Assembly (NCBI GenBank): GCA_900553285.1
Contig: USCX01000019.1
Span: 1 to 16,826 of the forward strand
Reading direction: 5' to 3'
Length of the DNA: 16,826 bases
DNA from: an uncultured Prevotella sp.
GTDB lineage: Bacteria; Bacteroidota; Bacteroidia; Bacteroidales; Bacteroidaceae
Positions 1 through 6,347 of this stretch are shown piece by piece. The notes below the pieces were generated by a model that made no database searches, was not told where the DNA came from, and was given only the letters and a program-made list of their open reading frames with translations. The position numbers were made by a program, and so were the translations under genes. How positions within the stretch are numbered: position 1 is the stretch's first letter; each line of letters opens with the position of its first letter.

Positions 1-85
1 TTTATTGCTTATTATCCGCACCCAAAAAGTTGCATTTATAAGTTGAACTCAAGAGTTAAAACAAGGCGATTTTGCCTTTGAGAGC

Positions 86-463
86 GTGCACAACTACATA
101 GGTGACGACCACATCATCCGCAAAGGAGCGATAGCCGCGTATGAGGGACAAAAATGTATCATTCCACTGAATATGCGCGATGGGTCACTTATATGCATCG
201 GCAAAGGTAATATGGATTGGAACTGTTCCGCCCCACACGGCGCCGGACGCATCATGAGCAGAAGTCAGGCCTTCAAAAGCATCTCCATGAACGACTACCG
301 CGCCTCCATGCAGGGTATATACAGCGAATGCCTTTCGGAAGATACCAAAGACGAGTCGCCCATGGTATACAAACCGAAAGATGAAATCATCGGTAATATC
401 CATGACACTGTAAACATCGTGAATGTGATAAAACCTATATATAACTTTAAAGCTGCTGAATGA
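86..463 (+). CDS. rtcB: RtcB-type RNA ligase, C-terminal fragment (5' part missing)
   Basis: C-terminal third of an RtcB RNA ligase, the family that joins 2',3'-cyclic phosphate (or 3'-phosphate) ends to 5'-OH ends using GTP and Mn2+. Visible family motifs are VHNYI (the HN histidine is a metal ligand), IRKGAI, IPLNMRDGS, APHGAGR (its histidine is the guanylylated residue in characterised RtcB proteins) and the C-terminal IKPIYNFKA. Whole proteins are about 380-480 residues; here 125 remain, or about 138 if the RtcB-like residues from base 47 are counted. The N-terminal metal-binding Cys and His residues are absent. The frame is closed by TGA at 44-46, and bases 1-46 look like no RtcB in any frame, so the gene is cut at a junction near 47-62. 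GTG at 86 is only the first possible start after the break. Probably non-functional. The next gene begins one base after the stop. Confidence 0.82.
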   Translation: MHNYIGDDHIIRKGAIAAYEGQKCIIPLNMRDGSLICIGKGNMDWNCSAPHGAGRIMSRSQAFKSISMNDYRASMQGIYSECLSEDTKDESPMVYKPKDEIIGNIHDTVNIVNVIKPIYNFKAAE

Positions 464-464
464 T

Positions 465-1208
465 ATGGATAAACCCAAGATATTGACAGGACTGAATCAA
501 AGTAATTATGATTATCCGTTGGCTGATGTGTCGCATCTTTCAGAAAAAGAGAAAAAAGACTTGCTATTACGCGGAATACACAGACCGAAAAAACTGTACT
601 CTGACGAGGAATTTGAACAATGGGTAACGGTATTTTCTGAATGGAATAAATTCTATTACTGTGATGGTCATGAACCCACGGAAGAAGAAAGAAACTCCGA
701 GAAAATGGTTGTCGCAAGTTTTGAACGTGCCAAGTGGTATCACAATAAGCGTTTCAAAGAATGGAAGAAAGAACATCTGCAACCGCTTATCGACGAGTTG
801 GTAAAACACGCCGCCAATGACCCGCAATATAGCTGGCTATATCTATACGTCTTAGAGTATGCCAAACTGCGCTGCATGAGGGCTTATTTTTCACATTCAG
901 CGATAGCGGACGAAAAAGGGAACTTCGGGTTCAACCGTTGGATAGACATCTGCATTAATTTACTACATTATATCAAAGACGATGGTTTGAATGTCACCCT
1001 CCAACAAATTGAGCGGATGAATATCCGAAACATCAAAGATATCGTTTCTCCTTTCCTCGTAGACGATTATAAAAATGCGCCGATACCAAACGACGAAGAA
1101 GACATCCTTCCCGACAAGCTCTTTTACGGTCGGAAAATATATGTCCGCAAAATGGAGCGACTGTATTACCAAATACGTCTTTACCAGATGAGGGACTGGT
1201 GGGAATAA
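465..1208 (+). CDS. Conserved-looking protein of unknown function downstream of rtcB
   Basis: I do not recognise this 247-residue protein. It begins with ATG one base after the rtcB stop, so it is probably co-transcribed or translationally coupled with that gene. It looks soluble: no signal peptide or membrane segment, many charged residues (Lys, Glu, Asp), and an unusual number of Trp and Tyr residues, with WW at the C-terminus (MRDWWE). The middle (about residues 95-170) is rich in aliphatic residues and probably helical. There are no Walker, zinc-finger or HTH motifs I can name. Coding character is supported by the long uninterrupted frame, normal codon use and tight spacing. The base composition is AT-richer than the genes further right, as in the adjacent rtcB fragment. 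A role related to RNA repair is possible from position only. Confidence 0.7.
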   Translation: MDKPKILTGLNQSNYDYPLADVSHLSEKEKKDLLLRGIHRPKKLYSDEEFEQWVTVFSEWNKFYYCDGHEPTEEERNSEKMVVASFERAKWYHNKRFKEWKKEHLQPLIDELVKHAANDPQYSWLYLYVLEYAKLRCMRAYFSHSAIADEKGNFGFNRWIDICINLLHYIKDDGLNVTLQQIERMNIRNIKDIVSPFLVDDYKNAPIPNDEEDILPDKLFYGRKIYVRKMERLYYQIRLYQMRDWWE

Positions 1209-1311
1209 AGCTATTATTATCTATGCGTAAAGGATGACATTAGCTGCATATGGTTCAGAAGATATCGTCATGCAGCACAAAAATCCTTTCAGATATTGTC
1301 CCCCTGAGACC

Positions 1312-1349
1312 TTTGCGTTTCTCGATCAATATGGAACGAGAAACGCAAA
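1312..1349. repeat. Perfect 13-bp inverted repeat, 12-base loop
   Basis: The arms TTTGCGTTTCTCG (1312-1324) and CGAGAAACGCAAA (1337-1349) pair perfectly around a 12-base loop. It lies 104 bases after the stop of the unknown gene and 107 bases before tRNA-Thr. Neither strand has a U-tract after the stem, so a standard intrinsic terminator is only one option; an operator or a recombination or insertion end are others. Confidence 0.7.
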
Positions 1350-1393
1350 AGCAAGTGTAAATGAACAAATTTAGAAAAAAGTAAGACAAACAC

Positions 1394-1424
1394 TTGGCCA
1401 ATTCAAAACAAAGACATACCTTTG
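1394..1424 (+). promoter_or_regulatory. Bacteroidetes-type promoter of tRNA-Thr
   Basis: TTG at 1394-1396 (-33) and TACCTTTG at 1417-1424 (-7, consensus TAnnTTTG) are 20 bases apart, the geometry of the Bacteroidetes housekeeping sigma factor. The predicted transcription start is near 1431, about 25 bases before the mature tRNA. Confidence 0.8.
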
Positions 1425-1455
1425 CACTGCCTTTCAGGGGAAAGGAAGAACAAAG

Positions 1456-1528
1456 GCCGAAATAGCTCAGTTGGTAGAGCAATTCATTCGTAATGAATAG
1501 GTCGCCGGTTCGAGTCCGGCTTTCGGCT
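1456..1528 (+). tRNA. tRNA-Thr (anticodon CGT)
   Basis: Complete cloverleaf of 73 bases. Acceptor arms GCCGAAA (1456-1462) and TTTCGGC (1521-1527) pair perfectly. The D stem is GCTC/GAGC, the anticodon stem ATTCA/TGAAT with loop TTCGTAA (anticodon CGT at 1489-1491), and the T stem GCCGG/CCGGC with loop TTCGAGT. The discriminator is T at 1528. CCA is not encoded. It reads ACG threonine codons. It has its own promoter and terminator and so is a monocistronic unit. Confidence 0.97.
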
Positions 1529-1538
1529 CTGCAATGAG

Positions 1539-1579
1539 ATAGCACTTAGAAACGAGAACATTTCTAAGTGCTATTTTTA
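1539..1579 (+). terminator. Intrinsic terminator of tRNA-Thr
   Basis: A perfect 14-bp stem (1539-1552 with 1561-1574, arm ATAGCACTTAGAAA) with an 8-base loop is followed by TTTTTA. It lies 10 bases after the tRNA. Confidence 0.9.
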
Positions 1580-1873
1580 TTATTCTCCCTTACTGACAGC
1601 AACGCGATATGAACCATAACTTTTTCGACAAAAATTAGCAGCGCACAAGATCACGTTAGAGTCTCAATACTAACACATGAAATGGCATGACCCGGATATT
1701 CTTCTCCATGCCCGTGACAATCTTTATACAATAAGCCATAACGCAACATCTACGATACTAATGTCTTTCATCTTCTACACAAATTCACATCAATATGGCT
1801 TTTACTACTTTACTTCCCCAATAAACATTTGTTATAGAAATTAATCATCATACGACAGAGCAATATACAACGC
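1580..1873. other. Gene-free spacer between two convergent tRNA terminators
   Basis: About 300 AT-rich bases between the terminators of tRNA-Thr (+) and tRNA-Tyr (-). I see no credible reading frame, promoter consensus, repeat or structured RNA here. Confidence 0.6.
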
Positions 1874-1914
1874 ATAAAAGAAGGAGACAAATCAATTCTC
1901 AGATTTGTCTCCTT
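1874..1914 (-). terminator. Intrinsic terminator of tRNA-Tyr
   Basis: A perfect 13-bp stem, AAGGAGACAAATC (1881-1893) with its complement at 1902-1914, and an 8-base loop. Read on the minus strand it is followed by CTTTTATG, a short U-tract. It begins 5 bases after the tRNA 3' end. Confidence 0.85.
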
Positions 1915-1918
1915 GATG

Positions 1919-2001
1919 TGGGCAAAGATGGATTCGAACCACCGAAGGCGAAAGCCAGCAGATTTACAGTCTGCCCCATTTGGCCACTCTGGAATTTGCC
2001 C
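1919..2001 (-). tRNA. tRNA-Tyr (anticodon GTA)
   Basis: Class II tRNA of 83 bases with a long variable arm. On the minus strand the acceptor GGGCAAA pairs with TTTGCCC. The anticodon stem-loop is GCAGA-CTGTAAA-TCTGC (anticodon GTA). The T arm is GGTGG-TTCGAAT-CCATC with one G-T pair, and the discriminator is A. CCA is not encoded. The 5' end lies 31 bases after the ribH stop on the same strand, so it could receive ribH read-through as well as transcripts from its own promoter. Confidence 0.97.
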
Positions 2002-2020
2002 TCCTTGTCTTTTGACGATG

Positions 2021-2051
2021 CAAAGGTAATGCTTATTTCTGTAACTGCCAA
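2021..2051 (-). promoter_or_regulatory. Promoter of tRNA-Tyr, overlapping the 3' end of ribH
   Basis: On the minus strand TTG (2051-2049) and TACCTTTG (2028-2021) are separated by exactly 20 bases, the same -7 octamer and spacing as at tRNA-Thr. The -33 element and most of the spacer lie inside the last codons of ribH. The predicted start is about 13 bases before the mature tRNA. Confidence 0.8.
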
Positions 2052-2524
2052 GCGAAATCCGCCATTTTTATCGCCGTTACAGCAAATTCTTCACCTTTAT
2101 TCCCCATACGTCCTCCTGTACGTTCTTTCGCTTGCTCCATGTTATTGACTGTAAGCAAACCGAAAACGACAGGTATCGTTCCTTCTATGTTGAGTTGTTT
2201 CACGCCTTGCGTAACAGCGTCACAGATGTAATCAAAATGCGGGGTATCTCCCCGTATCACACACCCGATTGCAATTATCGCATCAAGCAGTCCTTCTTTC
2301 GCCAACTGCGAACAGCCGTATATCAACTCAAAACTTCCGGGAACGCTCTTCACGGTGATGTTACTTTCTTTCACACCATACTTAATCAACGTTTTGAAAG
2401 CATCACCGGCTAATTTATTCGTAATTTCCCGATTCCACTCAGCCACGACAATGCCGATACGCATAGAGGAAGCGTCGGGAACAGATGCAGACAGGTCTTC
2501 AAAAGTAAAATTCGCGGAAGACAT
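2033..2524 (-). CDS. ribH: 6,7-dimethyl-8-ribityllumazine synthase
   Basis: Penultimate enzyme of riboflavin synthesis: condenses 5-amino-6-ribitylaminouracil with 3,4-dihydroxy-2-butanone 4-phosphate to give the lumazine that riboflavin synthase uses. The family normally forms cytosolic pentamers or 60-subunit capsids. At 163 residues it has the usual length. Visible motifs are EWN (29-31), the substrate loop VPGSFEL (61-67), GCVIRGDTPHFDYI (87-100) with the catalytic-base histidine at 96, and GGRMGNKGEE (137-146). About 20 residues before MRIGIVVAEWN are a weakly conserved N-terminal lead. It starts 12 bases after the stop of the TPR protein, so the two are one transcript. No FMN riboswitch is seen upstream. 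Confidence 0.96.
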   Translation of the reverse strand: MSSANFTFEDLSASVPDASSMRIGIVVAEWNREITNKLAGDAFKTLIKYGVKESNITVKSVPGSFELIYGCSQLAKEGLLDAIIAIGCVIRGDTPHFDYICDAVTQGVKQLNIEGTIPVVFGLLTVNNMEQAKERTGGRMGNKGEEFAVTAIKMADFAWQLQK

Positions 2525-2536
2525 GATCCTCTTTTC

Positions 2537-3211
2537 TTACTTAGACACTCGCTCTATGTACTTATCAATGTCCTGCGCCGTAATGCTCGTCACGTAATCC
2601 GTCTTTATCTGTTGATAGAGTGCCAGAGCTTCGGCCTTTTTATTCTGTGATTCGAGAATCAGCGCTGCCGATTTCAGGCAGATAGGCGCCAAACTATTCT
2701 CACCAGATAATTTTGCGGCTTTCTTAAATGTTTCAACGGCTTTGTCGAGTTGATTGTTGGCGGCATAACAATTTGCCAACGTATTCAAAGCTGCCGGAGA
2801 AATCGTCACGTCGTCCTGCACGTCATAGTTTTCAAGATAAGGAATGGCTTCCTTGGTCTTTCCCTGCTGCGCGTAGCAGATACCTGCATAAAGATTAGCC
2901 AGATTTCCGGCATCCGTACTGCCATATTCCTTCGCAATCTTTACATAGCCGATAAAGCCCTTGCCATCACCATTCAAGGCCGTTGCAAAATCACCACTGT
3001 CAAAGTAATCTTCGCCTTGCGCCAACATCGTAGACGCTTTTTCCGCCCGCGGGGCGAAATAGAAAGATTTCAGTGCGAAAAAGCCGCCGACTACCACGAC
3101 CAAGGCTATTGCTGCAATGATAAGTGTGTTTCGGTGTTTGATAAGAAAAGCTTCAGACTGTGCCACTGCATCGTTGACGTCCAAAGACTGACTGTTGTGT
3201 GTGTGTGCCAT
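2537..3211 (-). CDS. Membrane-anchored tetratricopeptide-repeat protein (YfgM-like)
   Basis: 224 residues. A short hydrophilic N-terminus is followed by one membrane segment (about 29-49, IIAAIALVVVVGGFFAL) and a C-terminal domain of TPR-like helix pairs (about 55-220), for example AGNLANLYAGICYAQQGKTK, AALNTLANCYAANNQLDKAV and LKSAALILESQNKKAEALAL. The layout resembles YfgM/Tol-Pal-associated TPR proteins, with the repeats outside the cytoplasmic membrane; YfgM in E. coli works beside the SecYEG translocon. That role here is inference from layout. It is the promoter-proximal gene of a pair with ribH; the association with ribH and, divergently, recF is positional and gives no direct functional clue. 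Confidence 0.88.
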   Translation of the reverse strand: MAHTHNSQSLDVNDAVAQSEAFLIKHRNTLIIAAIALVVVVGGFFALKSFYFAPRAEKASTMLAQGEDYFDSGDFATALNGDGKGFIGYVKIAKEYGSTDAGNLANLYAGICYAQQGKTKEAIPYLENYDVQDDVTISPAALNTLANCYAANNQLDKAVETFKKAAKLSGENSLAPICLKSAALILESQNKKAEALALYQQIKTDYVTSITAQDIDKYIERVSK

Positions 3212-3244
3212 TATCCTTTAAATAGTTATTCGATTTTTGCGCGA

Positions 3245-3252
3245 CAAAATTA
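3245..3252 (-). promoter_or_regulatory. -7 element for the TPR-ribH transcript
   Basis: TAATTTTG on the minus strand, 33 bases upstream of the TPR start codon. No good -33 TTG at the ideal spacing, so moderate confidence. Confidence 0.5.
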
Positions 3253-3346
3253 ATACTTTCTGCGTAACTTATAAAATAATAGCCGCCTTTTTTGTCTTTT
3301 CGGAGATTTCTGCCCGGCAACTCTCCGTTATCTCTTCACATTATTA

Positions 3347-3354
3347 TAATTTTG
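3347..3354 (+). promoter_or_regulatory. -7 element for recF
   Basis: TAATTTTG, 24 bases upstream of the recF ATG and identical to the divergent -7 element at 3245-3252. The -33 position is weak. The two divergent promoters sit about 95 bases apart in an AT-rich spacer. Confidence 0.55.
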
Positions 3355-3378
3355 TAGGCCAATGAATGTGCGCATCCA

Positions 3379-4485
3379 ATGATTATCGAACGACTGTCCA
3401 TCATAAACTATAAAAACATCGAGCAGGCCGAACTATCGTTTTCAGACAAAATCAATTGCTTCATAGGCTCTAACGGCATGGGGAAAACAAACGCCCTCGA
3501 TGCCATTTACTATCTCTCGTTTTGTAAAAGCCACACCAACCCTATCGACTCACAAGTCGTCCGCCACGGTGAGGAAATGTTTATGCTTCAAGGCCTTTTC
3601 CGAACAGACGACGGCGAACGAGAACAAATCAGTTGCGGGCTCAAAGCAGGACGAAGAAAAAGCTTCAAGCGCAACGGGAAAGACTACCGGCGACTGACCG
3701 AACATATCGGACTCATTCCGGCCGTGCTCATCTCTCCGTCCGACACCACACTTGTCGTCGGGGGGAGCGAAGAACGCCGCCGCTTTGTAGACACTGTGAT
3801 CTCACAGTATAACATCAATTATCTGGATGCCCTCATTCGCTATGGCAGGGCGCTTCAACAACGGAACAACCTGCTCAAAGAGGAAGCCGAACCAGACCCA
3901 GACATGATGGACATCTATGAAGAAGCAATGGCTGCTACGGGGGAACAAATTTATGCCGAGCGAAAACAGTTTGTACGGCAGCTCCAACCCATTTTCCAGG
4001 AAATGTATTGTCACATCGCCCAAAGTCCGGAAAAAGTCAGCCTCACTTATTCGTCACACTGCGAAAGAGGGCCACTGACCGAACAATTGCGAATGGGGCG
4101 TTCCAAGGAGCGCATCGTCGGATATACGCTGCACGGCATCCACAAAGATGACCTCATCATGGAGCTCAACGGTTTTCCCCTGAAAAAAGAAGGTTCGCAA
4201 GGACAATGCAAGACTTATCTCGTCGCCTTGAAATTGGCCCAATTCGTCCTGCTCAAACAAACCGGCCGCAAACAGACTCCCCTACTCCTGCTCGATGATG
4301 TTTTCGACAAATTAGACAGCCGTCGCGTGGAACAGATTGTCCGTTTGGCCAAGGATGAAAACTTCGGACAGATTTTCATGACCGACACGAACCGCGAACA
4401 CCTTGACCGCATTCTCCTTCAAACCGACTGTGATTATAAACTTTTCAGCGTAAACAAAGGAAACATCGTTGATGAAACGCAGTAA
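3379..4485 (+). CDS. recF: DNA replication and repair protein RecF
   Basis: ABC/SMC-type ATPase that acts with RecO and RecR to load RecA at gaps on SSB-coated single-stranded DNA during replication-fork repair. The 368 residues match the family length. It has Walker A GSNGMGKTN (30-38), a central coiled and lid region with the SPSDTTLVVGGSEERRRF motif (119-136) characteristic of RecF, the ABC signature GSQGQCKT (272-279), Walker B LLLLDD (302-307) and the D-loop KLDSRR (311-316). All ATPase residues are present, so it should be active. Its 3' end overlaps the DUF721 gene by 14 bases, a coupling of two DNA-metabolism genes common in bacteria. Confidence 0.97.
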   Translation: MIIERLSIINYKNIEQAELSFSDKINCFIGSNGMGKTNALDAIYYLSFCKSHTNPIDSQVVRHGEEMFMLQGLFRTDDGEREQISCGLKAGRRKSFKRNGKDYRRLTEHIGLIPAVLISPSDTTLVVGGSEERRRFVDTVISQYNINYLDALIRYGRALQQRNNLLKEEAEPDPDMMDIYEEAMAATGEQIYAERKQFVRQLQPIFQEMYCHIAQSPEKVSLTYSSHCERGPLTEQLRMGRSKERIVGYTLHGIHKDDLIMELNGFPLKKEGSQGQCKTYLVALKLAQFVLLKQTGRKQTPLLLLDDVFDKLDSRRVEQIVRLAKDENFGQIFMTDTNREHLDRILLQTDCDYKLFSVNKGNIVDETQ

Positions 4486-4762
4486 CACGGAGACCCTCAC
4501 TTCCCTCGTCCACCAAACACTCCGGCTGAACAACCTGGACAGGCCCCTGAATGAGTTCCGCCTCATCCAGTCGTGGGCCACAGTCACGGGCAACACGGTA
4601 GCCCGCCTCACGGGGGAACTCTCCATCCGTAACCAAACGCTCTACGTGCAGTTGAAATCGCCGGCTTTACGCGCCAACTTACTTCTGCGCAGAAGGGAGC
4701 TCACGGAGAAACTCAACAAACACGTAGGCGCGCCCGTCATCACGGACATCGTCTTTCACTAA
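4472..4762 (+). CDS. DUF721 family protein, DciA-like
   Basis: Small basic protein of 96 residues covering a DUF721 domain. It has the family pattern FRLIQSWATVTG near residues 27-38, then RNQTLYVQLKSPALRANL, and it ends ITDIVFH. DUF721 includes DciA, the ancestral bacterial factor that helps load or operate the replicative helicase DnaB; many Bacteroidota copies are short, single-domain versions like this. ATG at 4472 is preferred over TTG at 4469. The start lies inside the last codons of recF (14-base overlap), so translation is probably coupled. Confidence 0.88.
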   Translation: MKRSNTETLTSLVHQTLRLNNLDRPLNEFRLIQSWATVTGNTVARLTGELSIRNQTLYVQLKSPALRANLLLRRRELTEKLNKHVGAPVITDIVFH

Positions 4763-4791
4763 CCCGCCCAGCAACCCTAACGCCTGCGCAA

Positions 4792-4831
4792 AACCCGCCA
4801 CAAGCACTGCTGAACAGACTTGCGGCGGGTT
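4792..4831. terminator. Hairpin between convergent recF-DUF721 and MaoC genes
   Basis: AACCCGCC (4792-4799) pairs with GGCGGGTT (4824-4831), and the stem can extend to 13 bp with one mismatch. It lies between two convergent stops. Read on the minus strand the stem is followed by TTTTGCGC and could terminate the MaoC gene; the plus side has no T-run. Confidence 0.6.
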
Positions 4832-4859
4832 GAAGAACTCACCGGTTTCTCAATCCACT

Positions 4860-5324
4860 TTATTCAAAGTAGTACAAGAAGGTAGCCACGCCTTCAAGCG
4901 CTTTCTTCTTGCAGTCCTTAATCTCAATAGAAAACCTGATTTCCGCCTTGCAGATACCGCGAAGATTGGCGATAGACTGCAACGTGGCTACGAGACGGAC
5001 GCTCTGGCCCGACAGGACGGCCTGTCCGAAACGCATTTTGTCCATACCGTAATTGACCATCATTTTCAGGTTGTTCACCGTAATGATTTGCTGCCAGAGG
5101 TAAGGCAACAGCGAGAGGGTCAGATACCCGTGAACGATGGTCGACTTGTATGGACTTTCTTTCTTTGCCCTCTCCACATCCACGTGTATCCACTGATGGT
5201 CGAGCGTTGCGTCAGCAAATTGATTGATGCGTTCTTGCGTAATCTCAAGATAGTCGGACACTCCAATCACTTGGCCGGTTAGCTTCGCAAAATCCTCATA
5301 AGAATTAATAATCACTTTTTCCAT
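4860..5324 (-). CDS. MaoC-family (R)-specific enoyl-CoA hydratase/dehydratase, NodN-like
   Basis: 154-residue single hot-dog domain. MaoC/R-hydratase enzymes add water to trans-2-enoyl-CoA or remove it from (R)-3-hydroxyacyl-CoA; they normally act as cytosolic dimers. The hydratase motif is seen as FADATLDHQWIHVDVERAKK (36-55) with the predicted catalytic pair Asp42 and His47, followed by IVHGYLTLSLLP (63-74). DHQWIH in place of the more common DxNPxH places it in the NodN-like branch. ATG at 5324 is chosen because homology begins at MEKVIINSYEDF and a -7 element sits 42 bases upstream; the open frame continues upstream to 5579 but that part looks non-coding. The substrate is unknown. No fatty-acid genes lie nearby, so a housekeeping acyl-CoA role is only inferred. 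Confidence 0.92.
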   Translation of the reverse strand: MEKVIINSYEDFAKLTGQVIGVSDYLEITQERINQFADATLDHQWIHVDVERAKKESPYKSTIVHGYLTLSLLPYLWQQIITVNNLKMMVNYGMDKMRFGQAVLSGQSVRLVATLQSIANLRGICKAEIRFSIEIKDCKKKALEGVATFLYYFE

Positions 5325-5365
5325 ATTTTCTACCTGTAAGAGGCCATACGTTAGGCGTTGAACTG

Positions 5366-5373
5366 CAAAGATA
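5366..5373 (-). promoter_or_regulatory. -7 element for the MaoC gene
   Basis: TATCTTTG on the minus strand, 42 bases upstream of the chosen start, and inside the frame extension rejected for that gene. No clear -33. Confidence 0.55.
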
Positions 5374-5696
5374 CGCATTTCGTCCGAATTCAGTCCTGTT
5401 GTGAAACAATAATTTCCACGCCTGCCAGACTTTTCATTCCGGACAGCCACCCCCGGCTTCTGTCCGGCTGTTTTTCCTCCCGGGCGAACGTCCGCGCCAA
5501 CCGGGGCGAACGAAAAGTCCATCACGCCGACGGTTTTCACAATCAGGGCGTCCGTAATCCCGCCTGCAGGCAGTCTCATCCTCCATGCCCCACGCCAATC
5601 CGCAAGAAGGCTTCTCCATCTCCTTGCCGTTGCCCATTTGCTGCAAGCCCATGCGTTTTTTCTACGTAAAAGTGCTATAAGTCCAATTTATTTCCG
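5374..5696. other. Gene-free region between divergent MaoC and hisH
   Basis: About 320 bases with no credible gene. Frames open on both strands are low-complexity and match no family. It holds one terminator-like hairpin (5439-5475) and GC-rich stretches with two similar GGGCGAACG/GGGGCGAACG words near 5483 and 5503. It may be eroded former coding sequence. Confidence 0.5.
5439..5475 (+). terminator. Orphan terminator-like hairpin
   Basis: CCGGACAG (5439-5446) pairs with CTGTCCGG (5460-5467) around a 13-base loop and is followed by CTGTTTTT. This is the layout of a plus-strand intrinsic terminator, but no plus-strand gene ends here: the preceding gene is on the minus strand. Confidence 0.45.
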
Positions 5697-5704
5697 TATT
5701 TTTG
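5697..5704 (+). promoter_or_regulatory. -7 element of the his operon
   Basis: TATTTTTG, 43 bases upstream of the hisH ATG. The leader has no His-rich peptide or attenuator-like hairpins, so no histidine attenuation is visible. Confidence 0.55.
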
Positions 5705-5747
5705 CCCGTAAATCAACCTTTTCACTTTCTCTATTTCCTTTCCAGGC

Positions 5748-6347
5748 ATGAAAGTCGCCGTCATTAAATATAACGCGGGCAACATCCGCTCAGTCGTCAA
5801 TGCGTTCAGACGCATAGGCGCCTCACCTGTCCTGACCGACGACCCGGAAGAACTGGCTACTGCCGACCGCGTCGTTTTTCCGGGACAAGGCGAAGCTTCA
5901 AACACCATGTCCTACCTGAAATCAACGGGACTCGACCAAATCATCACCAACCTCCGCCAGCCCGTTCTCGGCATCTGCATCGGGCAGCAGCTTCTTTGTG
6001 CCCACAGCGAAGAGGGTGAGACCGACTGTCTGGGCGTTCTGCCCGCACCTGTGCGCCGCTTCATGCCCACACGCCACGACGAAAAGGTCCCTCATATGGG
6101 ATGGAATACGCTCAATGGTCTCGACACCCCTTTATTCGCCGGCATTCCGGAAGGGAGCTACGTATATTTTGTCCACAGCTACTACGTGCCCTGCGGTCCG
6201 TATACCATAGCCCAAACCAACTTTATCGTCCCGTTCAGTGCCGCCCTGCGAAAAGATAATTTCTACGCCACACAGTTTCACCCCGAGAAGAGCGGTCACG
6301 TCGGAGAGCAGGTTTTACGTAATTTCTTAGACCTCCAACATGATTAA
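5748..6347 (+). CDS. hisH: Imidazole glycerol phosphate synthase, glutaminase subunit
   Basis: Class I glutamine amidotransferase that hydrolyses glutamine and passes ammonia to HisF, together forming imidazole glycerol phosphate and AICAR. 199 residues, the usual length. The triad is visible: Cys77 in GICIGQQ, and His178 and Glu180 in QFHPEKSG; HMGWN (116-120) and HSYY (143-146) are also typical. Two positions are unusual. The oxyanion-strand motif reads PGQG (45-48 in FPGQGEA) where HisH normally has PGVG, and the nucleophile elbow is GICIGQQ rather than GICLGMQ. It heads the his run and overlaps hisA by 8 bases, as expected for coupled partners. Close to its promoter at 5697. Confidence 0.97.
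   Translation: MKVAVIKYNAGNIRSVVNAFRRIGASPVLTDDPEELATADRVVFPGQGEASNTMSYLKSTGLDQIITNLRQPVLGICIGQQLLCAHSEEGETDCLGVLPAPVRRFMPTRHDEKVPHMGWNTLNGLDTPLFAGIPEGSYVYFVHSYYVPCGPYTIAQTNFIVPFSAALRKDNFYATQFHPEKSGHVGEQVLRNFLDLQHD

Noticed and set aside
1255..1545. Minus-strand open frame of 96 codons
   Set aside because: It runs antisense through tRNA-Thr; RTGDLFITNELLYQLSYFG is simply the complement of a tRNA and is a known false gene pattern.
1918..2148. Plus-strand open frame of 76 codons
   Set aside because: Its first third is the antisense of tRNA-Tyr and the rest is antisense to ribH.
5325..5579. N-terminal extension of the MaoC gene to 5579
   Set aside because: No homology before MEKVIINSYEDF, low-complexity sequence, and the extension contains the TATCTTTG promoter element.
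5697..5747. Histidine leader peptide or attenuator before hisH
   Set aside because: The 43-base leader has no His codon run and no alternative hairpins.
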